Source: Lachnospiraceae bacterium (GTDB lineage: Bacteria; Bacillota; Clostridia; Lachnospirales; Lachnospiraceae). From it: 51,382 nt of DNA. The notes under the pieces were generated by a model that saw nothing but the letters and a program-made list of their open reading frames with translations, made no database searches and had not been told where the DNA came from. Positions 46,010-51,382 of the stretch are shown here, in pieces; within the stretch, counting starts at the first letter, position 1, and each line of letters begins with the position of its first letter. The stretch is from assembly GCA_022790855.1 (NCBI GenBank), contig JAAVYA010000017.1:1-51382 (forward strand), written 5' to 3'. Both the position numbers and the translations under genes were made by a program.

Positions 46010-46097
46010 ACGTCAATGATCGTCACGGTTGCAAGGTATCACGAAAAACACTAGCATTTATTTGTGATACGCCTAAAACTGTGAACTTTGACGCCCT
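46010..46097. repeat. imperfect long inverted repeat with GTATCAC/GTGATAC core
   Basis: Arms of about 33 bp open with GACGTCAA and close with TTGACGCC. The inner core is GTATCAC-N21-GTGATAC (46036-46070), the same core and spacing as upstream of hpf (29483-29517). It lies between the RHH gene and the atp promoter. On the minus strand the far arm is followed by TTTTCTTTTTTTT, so it could serve as a terminator. Confidence 0.55.
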
Positions 46098-46103
46098 CTT
46101 TTT

Positions 46104-46301
46104 TTATATATCCAATTCTATTCCTTCATCTAGGGTCTCCGAGACATATTTCCCATTCTTCTTCCGCTGCTTTACACATTCTGTAAGCAAATATTCAATC
46201 TGTCCGTTGAGGGAACGAAAGTCATCTTCCGCCCAGGCGGCAAGCTGGGCATAAAGCTTGGCGGAAATACGCAGGGGAACCTGTTTCTTCGCCTCTGCCA
46301 T
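46104..46301 (-). CDS. small ribbon-helix-helix (Arc-like) protein
   Basis: 65 aa. The N-terminal [20 protein letters not shown] and the following [16 protein letters not shown] fit a beta strand and two helices of the Arc/MetJ fold, so it likely binds DNA as a dimer. It follows the SPFH gene by 3 bp without a clear ribosome site, suggesting translational coupling. The perfect palindrome in the promoter of this operon is a candidate target. Confidence 0.8.
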   Translation of the reverse strand: MAEAKKQVPLRISAKLYAQLAAWAEDDFRSLNGQIEYLLTECVKQRKKNGKYVSETLDEGIELDI

Positions 46302-46304
46302 ATG

Positions 46305-47330
46305 CTAATAGAGACTGCCGGAATTGACCACAGGCTGAGGATCTTTGTTGCCGCAAAGTATCACCAGCAGATTGGAGACCATGGCTGCTTTCCGCTCTTC
46401 ATCCAATTCCACAATATTGCTCTCTCCCAGCTTCTTCAAAGCCATATCCACCATGCCTACAGCTCCGTCTACAATCATCTTCCGGGCGTCAATTACGGCT
46501 GACGCCTGCTGTCTCTGAAGCATGACTGCCGCAATCTCCGGCGCATATGCCAAATATGTGATCCGTGCTTCCATGATCTCCAAGCCCGCATCTCTTACTC
46601 TGGATTGAATCTCATCGCGGATCCTGGCCGCCACAATCTCACTGGATCCCCGCAGGGAGCCTTCGTCCGGTTCACCATCCCCTGTCGTATCCACGTTCTT
46701 TGACACATCATAGGGATAGAGCCGCACGATATTCCGCAGCGCCGCATCGCATTGGATGGATAAAAACTCTTTGTAATTATCCACATGAAAGACTGCCTTT
46801 GCCGTATCCTTGATACACCAGATTACCGCAATCCCAATTTCCACCGGATTCCCCAGGCAGTCGTTGATCTTCTGCTTATTATTATTCAGCGTCATTACTT
46901 TCAGGGAAATTTTTTTGCTGATAGCCTGCACATTTCCGTTCACTCCAGACGCGCTTATGGAAAGCTGAGCGGTTCCTTGTGCATTATCCACATCTCCGCT
47001 TTGCCGTAAAGTAGTCTTCGCCGCCGGATTTACTGCGACAGCAAAGGGATTCACATAGTAAAAACCCTCCCCCCGCAGGGTGCCGACATACTTTCCGAAT
47101 AAGGTCAGCACCAGGGCTTCCTGCGGCTTTAATACTTTCAGGCCGCAGAATAATATCCATCCCAGGCAGAACCAGATAATACCTATCGCCATCAACAGAC
47201 CCCCCAGCACAGGCGTATTGTCTAAGTTGATACATCCAAAGACAAAAACGGCAATCGCAAGTGCATAAGACAGTAACGTAAGCAGCAAAACCGGCATACC
47301 TTGTTTGGGTTTTAATATTTGTTCTTTCAT
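46305..47330 (-). CDS. SPFH (stomatin/prohibitin/flotillin) domain membrane protein
   Basis: 341 aa (GGAGGAGAG upstream). Two N-terminal membrane helices (about 13-33 and 41-60) are followed by the SPFH domain (LKPQEALVLTLFGKYVGTLR, GFYYVNPF) and a long C-terminal helix (ARKMIVDGAVGMVDMAL). Such proteins make oligomeric membrane platforms. It is co-transcribed with the ribbon-helix-helix gene from a palindromic promoter. Its role is unknown; stress response is a common guess for the family. Confidence 0.9.
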   Translation of the reverse strand: MKEQILKPKQGMPVLLLTLLSYALAIAVFVFGCINLDNTPVLGGLLMAIGIIWFCLGWILFCGLKVLKPQEALVLTLFGKYVGTLRGEGFYYVNPFAVAVNPAAKTTLRQSGDVDNAQGTAQLSISASGVNGNVQAISKKISLKVMTLNNNKQKINDCLGNPVEIGIAVIWCIKDTAKAVFHVDNYKEFLSIQCDAALRNIVRLYPYDVSKNVDTTGDGEPDEGSLRGSSEIVAARIRDEIQSRVRDAGLEIMEARITYLAYAPEIAAVMLQRQQASAVIDARKMIVDGAVGMVDMALKKLGESNIVELDEERKAAMVSNLLVILCGNKDPQPVVNSGSLY

Positions 47331-47347
47331 CGCTTCTCTCCTCCTTT

Positions 47348-47391
47348 ATTCTTTATGATATCATTTTAATATCATAAAGAATATTTGTCAA
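47348..47391 (-). promoter_or_regulatory. promoter and perfect 14-bp palindromic operator of the SPFH/RHH operon
   Basis: On the minus strand TTGACA (47391-47386), a 17-bp spacer and TAAAAT (47368-47363). A perfect inverted repeat ATTCTTTATGATAT-N7-ATATCATAAAGAAT (47348-47382) covers the spacer and -10, so a bound dimer or tetramer would block the polymerase. Confidence 0.85.
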
Positions 47392-47431
47392 GGTATTTAT
47401 TATAAAAATCCAAATGAGTTTCGGTCCTTGA

Positions 47432-47516
47432 AACCGTAGAATTACTAAACGCTTACGGTGTAGTTTGCCACTACATCATCAACTGGTTAAACGGTGACGA
47501 CAAGGGCAACAACTAG
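47432..47516 (+). pseudogene. broken small membrane toxin-like peptide of the left type I module
   Basis: The last codons read HYIINWLNGDDKGNN and stop at 47514-47516, matching the right copy (HYIIKWLDGNDKGNN). Upstream the frame continues to a stop near 47414 without a start codon or ribosome site, and an ATG just above is out of frame, so the N-terminal part is lost or shifted. The shared 3' region is intact. Confidence 0.6.
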
Positions 47517-47645
47517 CCTAGTGGTTGCTTTGCCACTATAAAAGTAAAGAAGAATCCCTCAACTACATTGCAGTGCGGTCGGGGGATTCATTTCTTCGTC
47601 AATGTTGGCTGACTTCTTACATCTTTTTGCCTACTGGCAATATAG
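47456..47645. repeat. inverted repeat, left copy
   Basis: 190 bp that match 51173-51361 in inverted orientation with about 15 differences by eye (roughly 92 %). It spans the toxin-like 3' end, the shared terminator and the RNA gene. Confidence 0.9.
47550..47632 (-). ncRNA. antitoxin-like RNA of the left module
   Basis: Transcribed leftward from the promoter at 47639-47667. It is about 80 nt and ends in a hairpin GAATCCCCCGAC ... GTTGAGGGATTC (47552-47589) with a TTC-rich tail. It has the same layout as the RNA at 51186-51270. Its 5' part contains GGCAAA, complementary to TTTGCC in the opposing mRNA. Confidence 0.55.
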
Positions 47646-47667
47646 TATATGAAAAATCAGTTTGTAA
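47639..47667 (-). promoter_or_regulatory. promoter of the left antitoxin-like RNA
   Basis: On the minus strand TATATT (47644-47639) with a weak TTACAA (47667-47662) at 17 bp. The right copy has a stronger TTGAAA-N17-TATAAT. Confidence 0.45.
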
Positions 47668-47752
47668 TTTTCTCAAGGTTTTTGAAATTGAAAATAAATA
47701 TGATTCATGCTAATATTTTGATAAGGAAAAAAGTATACAGGAGGTGAAGTGG

Positions 47753-48389
47753 TTGGGGGAGAAAGATGAGAAGATGGAGGAAGAAGTGATGAAATACACT
47801 ATATAAGATAGTGTTTTCACTTCCTTGTTCAAAGAAAAGAAATATCTGATACAGTTGTATAGGGCAATCCATCCAGAGGATACAGAAGCCACAGAAGAGG
47901 ATTTACAGGATGTGACAGTCAGCAATGTATTGGTAAATGATATCTATAATGATGTTGGTTTCAGAATTGGCTCAACCTTATTAATTCTGATTGAAAGCCA
48001 GTCCACATGGACATCCAATATCATATTCAGGGCTTTGATGTATCTGGTGCAGACATACAGGGAATATTTTAAAGAAACAAAGCAGGATATATATAATAGT
48101 AAAAAACTCAGAATGCCAAAACCAGAAATTTATGTTATATATATTGGTGACAGGAAGACAAAGCCTGAGGAGGTTTCATTTTCAAAGGAATTTTTTGGTG
48201 GTGATGAGGTCTGTCTGGATTTAAAAGTGAAAATGATATATGATGGCAAAGAGGGGGATATAATAAATCAGTATGTAGTATTCACAAAAGTATGTAATGA
48301 GCAGGTGAAGATTTATGGCAGGACAAGGAAAGCCATCAAAGAAACCATCAGGATTTGTAAAGACAGGAATGTATTAAAGGAGTATCATT
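47753..48389 (+). pseudogene. Rpn-family nuclease/transposase-like gene with a nonsense codon, truncated 3'
   Basis: From a TTG (AGGAGGTG upstream) the frame reads GEKDEKMEEEVMKYTI, then TAA at 47804-47806, and goes on as DSVFTSLFKEKKYLIQLYRA. In related proteins Lys would be expected, so AAA became TAA. The rest follows the Rpn pattern with NDVGFRIGSTLLILIESQST and YGRTRKAIKETIRICKDRNV. After LKEY the homology stops, where an IS256-type start begins. The 3' third is missing. It is inactive. Confidence 0.8.
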
Positions 48390-48466
48390 ATGCCAGTTGC
48401 AAAGGAACAAATCCGACAGATTATCTCACAAAACAACATTAACAGCGTTGCTGATGTATATACTGA
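48390..48466 (+). mobile_element. 5' remnant of an IS256-family transposase gene
   Basis: With AAAGGAG before the ATG, the frame reads MPVAKEQIRQIISQNN and INSVADVYT, the usual opening of IS256-family transposases in clostridia. After about 25 codons it runs into inverted Rpn-like sequence and stops (TGA at 48478). The rest of the IS is missing; no terminal repeats are seen. Confidence 0.7.
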
Positions 48467-48945
48467 TACTCCACAATGACCTGAGTACGGACGTCTATAC
48501 CTTTAAATGTGGCCTTTCCAGGACAATCTGTAATATCAGTTCTATGCTAGCCATATCTCCATCAAAACACTTTGTGAAAAAACCATGATCAAGCAGGTGA
48601 AATCCTCTTAGTCTCTGCAAAGTAAGCTGCTCAGGCAGGATCACCTGCCTCCCACCGTAAATATAGTAATTGAAAATGTCGGCAAACACGCCTGCATCTT
48701 TTACTTAATCCTTTGTAATCGTATCTGTTTTCAATGGCCTCCACAGCCTTTCTGCCTAAAAGTATGGCAAGCATTTCATCAAATTCTCTCCCCACCATGA
48801 TTCCGTTATACGAAAACAACTGCTTTTTTTCAATCCGTCCGAACTGATTGACGACACAAAAAATGATCCTTATCCGGCGTTCATCATATAGTTGCGAAAC
48901 ACGTATTCCACAGATATAATATAAACAAAAACATGAAAACCACAA
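48467..48945 (-). pseudogene. decayed Rpn-family gene remnant(s)
   Basis: On the minus strand the frames read GREFDEMLAILLGRKAVEAI and NRYDYKGLSK, then, after a one-base shift near 48695, DAGVFADIFNYYIYGG and RQVILPEQLTLQRL, and further FFTKCFDGDMASIELILQIV. After another shift near 48496 VRTQVIVEYQ follows. These strings are typical of clostridial Rpn-type proteins. At least two frameshifts and no proper start; probably fragments of two genes joined. Confidence 0.65.
48892..48920 (+). promoter_or_regulatory. promoter of the exonuclease gene
   Basis: TTGCGA (48892-48897), a 17-bp spacer and a perfect TATAAT (48915-48920). The leader to 49013 is about 85 nt and holds a six-codon frame (TTG start after GGGAGG) whose TGA overlaps the gene's ATG. 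Confidence 0.65.
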
Positions 48946-49012
48946 AAAAATTCAATGCACATATGATCCTCTGTATACCAGGGAGGTTCTTACGATTGAG
49001 AAAGGAAGATTT

Positions 49013-49687
49013 ATGACGGAAGACAAAGGAAAACGCTTTACTCAATATATCAAAGATTATATTGTTTTTGACTTAGAAACAACCGGCATCAGGCCCAATT
49101 CGGACGAAATTATTGAAATTTCGGCTATCAAGGTGCGGAATCATCAGGCAGAAGATCAATTTTCCACATTAGTGAATCCAGGAAGACATATTCCAAAAGC
49201 CGCAACAGCAGTCAACGGTATTTCAGATGAGATGGTTAAAGACGCTCCCGGCCTGAAAGAGACAATGGAGCATTTTTATCAATTTATTGGAAATGATATT
49301 TTGATTGGGCACAACATACATACATTTGATATGATTTTTATTTACAATGCCGCCCAACGGGTTCTGGATACAGAAATCAAAAATGATTACATTGATACCC
49401 TCTATATGGCCAGAAAATGCTTGCCGCAGCTTTCTCACCACAGGCTGTCCGACGTTTCGGAATATTTCCACATTAGTACGGAAGGGGCTCATCGTGCTCT
49501 TTGCGACTGTGTTATGAATCAAAAATGTTATGAAGAGCTTGGAAAAATTTGGATAGAATCAAAGGACATTCAACCGGAAGTGCTTTGTCCCCAATGCGGA
49601 GGAGAAATGATACGTCGGAAGGGGAAATTCGGGGAATTCTATGGGTGCAGTAATTTTCCACGTTGCCGGGGCACTCGGAAATGCTGA
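49013..49687 (+). CDS. DnaQ-like 3'-5' exonuclease with C-terminal C4 zinc finger
   Basis: 224 aa. The exonuclease domain (about 14-175) has Asp20 and Glu22 in FDLETTG, Asp106 in HNIHTFD, and His160/Asp165 in HRALCDC, so the DEDDh set is complete. The C-terminal 35 residues are a topoisomerase-type C4 zinc finger (Cys192, Cys195, Cys212, Cys218), which would bind single-stranded DNA. It likely trims DNA or RNA ends in repair. It seems intact amid pseudogenes, with its own promoter. Confidence 0.9.
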   Translation: MTEDKGKRFTQYIKDYIVFDLETTGIRPNSDEIIEISAIKVRNHQAEDQFSTLVNPGRHIPKAATAVNGISDEMVKDAPGLKETMEHFYQFIGNDILIGHNIHTFDMIFIYNAAQRVLDTEIKNDYIDTLYMARKCLPQLSHHRLSDVSEYFHISTEGAHRALCDCVMNQKCYEELGKIWIESKDIQPEVLCPQCGGEMIRRKGKFGEFYGCSNFPRCRGTRKC

Positions 49688-49696
49688 CGATACATT

Positions 49697-49764
49697 GGGG
49701 GATGCCGCTTTAACGAATGAAAATTCAAGAAGCGACACCCCACCACAAAGGCACACTCTTTGTG
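49697..49764. repeat. two hairpins between the exonuclease gene and the methylase remnant
   Basis: GGGG/CCCC, GCTT/AAGC and GAAT/ATTC pair in order (49697-49741), then CACAAAG/CTTTGTG (49744-49764). No T-tract on either strand, so they are not classic terminators; they separate convergent genes. Confidence 0.55.
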
Positions 49765-49771
49765 AAACATT

Positions 49772-50813
49772 TCAAATTCTGTCGCTATAAGACAAAGATT
49801 TTATATAGCTTTCCATGTAAATAAAGTCTGGCGCTCCATCTGCCCGGCTCGGTAACTTTATTACAGTTTCTTTCATTTTCTCCAGGGTCCATTTTCTTCC
49901 ATATCCAAAACGGTATTTATTTGCTTTAATTACCGTTATGAGAAACATTGCAATATCCAAGTAATTCAAATCCCCTGGAATCATATCTGCTTTCGTTAAA
50001 CGTCTACCCTTAGAGAAATCAAAAATAAATTTCAGCTTGAACTCTTTCCATCTCTTGATATCTAAATTAGAATGCAGGCCGCTTCTTTTATATTTACATT
50101 CCAAATCAGCTGCTCCAACCTTAACCATGTATGCAAAAAAATCATTCACAGTCTGTTGAAAACCATCCTGTGTCAATTTGGAATAATCAGTCTGCATATA
50201 TGCTTCACACAGCCATTCATCATCATATCCGATACAATGTTTTGCAGATAAGCCATCGACAACATCTTTGTTTCTGTATAACTTCACCCATTCCTTTTCA
50301 GCTGTGGCGTCAGAACAATACCCAGCCCGCTGCCGTCGCCACCTGAATATTTAATAAATTCATGATAAAAAACGCCCAAAGCATCAACCGTACTGTCCGC
50401 ATAATCCATCATTGACTTAATTTTCATTTCTAGCTGTTCAATATACCAGGTAATAGATTTGGAATATCCTAATGGTATCTCTGCAAACTTCGTATTATCC
50501 TGAAGGGTACTGAAAACCTGTTTTATGTAACTGATCCGGCTACTCTTAATATTGCTGTCTTTCAGGACATTTTCTATGGCATTTTGGATATTCTGCATGA
50601 TCAGTCTGTAGGATGTGAGGGAGGAATAACTTTTGGAGAAGTCTTTATCATTTAGTGCAATTAGTATTCCTGCAATGAAAATCGGCTTATGCGATTCTGT
50701 TACCTTGATTTCTCTTAAAGAATTATGCATGTCAATAGCAGTGTTTCTAATCTTATCTAAGGAGTACGCTTTTTTAATTTGTTCAGGCTTTCTGTATACT
50801 GTTCAATTGCCAC
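49772..50813 (-). pseudogene. remnant of an N6-adenine DNA methylase/specificity fusion gene
   Basis: The frame opens at GTG 50813 (GGAG 9 bases upstream) with AIEQYTESLNKLKK, then breaks at an A-tract near 50775 (one A short), resuming as YSLDKIRNTAIDMHNSLREI and on through HKPIFIAGILIALND to GDGSGLGIVLTPQ. The NPPY-type catalytic core that should follow is absent: after the join near 50300 the reading continues, in another frame, as AEKEWVKLYRNKDVVDGLSA, the region before the specificity domain. That domain is cut down too (GDLNY joined to LDIAMFLITVIKANKYRFGY) and ends with KLPSRADGAPDFIYMESYIK. So at least one frameshift and two large deletions are present. It is inactive. It points to a lost type I-like restriction-modification gene. 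Confidence 0.75.
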
Positions 50814-51150
50814 TTTATACATCTCCTTTTTCGGATTTTCTACTGCCAATATTATTTTCTGAACTATAAATTAGACTCATCTCATGCGAAATAAAGGATA
50901 ATGTATGCCAATCTTTTTATGCATATTTTTAATATATCATAAGCGTCCATAAATATCAATTCATTTTCGAACATTTGTTTGAATTTTGTTTTTCCCCACT
51001 TTTTATAGAAGTGACCGAACTTAACTCCATCTCTGTAGTAAAATTTTACTATGCTTTTATTTAAAAGTATTGCCCTCAACATCATTGACATTATTTTGGT
51101 TTATCATTGTTGATTGATACTAGATAAGGATAATTTTTGTGTCAAGCATA
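50814..51150. other. AT-rich intergenic region with a doubtful small frame
   Basis: About 335 bp. A 69-codon frame on the minus strand (51091-50882, MSMMLRAILLNKSIVKFYY...) has no clear ribosome site and no recognised family; it may be a gene remnant. Nothing else is supported. Confidence 0.3.
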
Positions 51151-51179
51151 TTGAAAAAGATTTCTGCATATGCTATAAT
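51151..51179 (+). promoter_or_regulatory. promoter of the right antitoxin-like RNA
   Basis: TTGAAA (51151-51156), a 17-bp spacer and a perfect TATAAT (51174-51179). Confidence 0.8.
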
Positions 51180-51361
51180 GCCAATAGGCAAAAGATGTAA
51201 GAAGTCAACCAACATTGACGAAGAAACGAATCCCTCGACCGTACTGCAATACAGTCGAGGGATTCTTCTTTACTTTTATAGTGGCAAAGCACCCACTAGG
51301 CTAGTTGTTGCCCTTGTCGTTACCGTCTAACCATTTGATGATGTAGTGGCAAGCTACACCG
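51173..51361. repeat. inverted repeat, right copy
   Basis: 189 bp matching 47456-47645 in inverted orientation with about 15 differences. The similarity stops within the toxin-like frame at 51361. Confidence 0.9.
51186..51270 (+). ncRNA. antitoxin-like RNA of the right module
   Basis: About 85 nt, beginning seven bases after the perfect -10. It ends in a long hairpin GAATCCCTCGAC / GTCGAGGGATTC (51228-51265) with tail TTCTTTA. The same hairpin serves as terminator for the opposing toxin mRNA (tail GTTTCTTC). The 5' part has GGCAAA complementary to TTTGCC repeated in the toxin transcript. This is the layout of par RNA II. It is inferred, not shown. Confidence 0.65.
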
Positions 51362-51381
51362 CCCAGAACGGCAACTAAAAA
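51301..51381 (-). CDS. small single-span membrane toxin-like peptide, partial (5' end outside the window)
   Basis: The visible 26 codons encode the C-terminal part: a hydrophobic helix (FLVAVLGGVACHYIIKWL) followed by a charged tail (DGNDKGNN) and stop at 51301-51303. The pattern of a short helix with Gly, a Lys-Trp-Leu near the membrane border and a polar tail fits Fst/Ldr-type toxins. The mRNA would run through the direct repeat TTGCCACTA (in the frame and after the stop) to the shared terminator. The start codon lies beyond the edge, so full length is unknown. Confidence 0.6.
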   Translation of the reverse strand, partial: FLVAVLGGVACHYIIKWLDGNDKGNN

Positions 51382-51382
51382 A

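Noticed and set aside
47525..47713. 62-codon frame on the plus strand
   Set aside because: It lies over the antitoxin-like RNA and shared terminator, without ribosome site; a by-product of the repeat.
51139..51330. 63-codon frame on the plus strand
   Set aside because: Same reason: it runs through the right RNA gene and terminator, antisense to the toxin-like frame.

Overview
The window looks like the chromosome of a Gram-positive, low-to-moderate GC anaerobe of the Clostridia, most likely Lachnospiraceae. The reasons are strong AGGAGG ribosome sites, many sigma-A type promoters with 17-18 bp spacers, single-membrane lipoproteins, long-form HPF, tandem DegV and MATE genes, a BlaI/BlaR1-like pair, Rpn-family nuclease/transposase genes, and an F-type ATPase whose c subunit carries the sodium-binding residues. 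Genus cannot be fixed from the sequence alone.

Layout. 1-240: leader and two tandem consensus promoters of an rRNA-type operon that runs off the left edge (minus strand). 604-5550: BlaR1-like/BlaI, an RluA-type pseudouridine synthase and a two-component system whose promoter region carries three 21-bp-phased repeats. 5555-8610: a DUF1307-type lipoprotein, metK behind a SAM-I riboswitch and terminator, and an Rpn-family gene split at a classic -1 slippery heptamer. 8825-16050: cell-wall and housekeeping genes (murA, aroK, a PrcB-like lipoprotein, plsC, MATE, murF, ddl). 16107-19300: DegV, a deletion-scarred LysR gene and other gene stubs, and a second MATE pump. 19427-22540: a Zn/Cd-type P-type ATPase with eight 13-residue His/Cys repeats, plus its ArsR repressor and operator. 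22557-28564: an apparent operon degV / tocopherol-cyclase-like / trkA / trkH / small protein, then two XRE regulators in tandem. 28712-38545: SDR, hpf, a candidate small RNA, VanZ-like, PPOX-like and MarR genes, an arylsulfotransferase-like lipoprotein, LysR, amidohydrolase and a secreted transglutaminase-like/LRR protein. 38750-45847: complete ATP synthase operon atpZ-I-B-E-F-H-A-G-D-C. 46104-47391: SPFH protein and ribbon-helix-helix protein behind a perfect 14-bp palindrome embedded in the promoter.

47400-51382 is a decayed accessory island. It holds remnants of Rpn-family genes, an IS256-family transposase start and an N6-DNA-methylase/specificity fusion with frameshifts and deletions, and one apparently intact DnaQ-like exonuclease with a C4 zinc finger. 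The island is bracketed by two inverted copies (about 190 bp, roughly 92 % identical by eye) of a compact locus: a small membrane peptide gene facing a short RNA gene, sharing a bidirectional terminator. This is the architecture of a par/Fst-like type I toxin-antitoxin module. The right copy looks complete except that its 5' end leaves the window; the left copy has a broken toxin reading frame. This is the most interesting system seen here.

All calls come from reading the sequence. No database search was run, and family names rest on recognised motifs.
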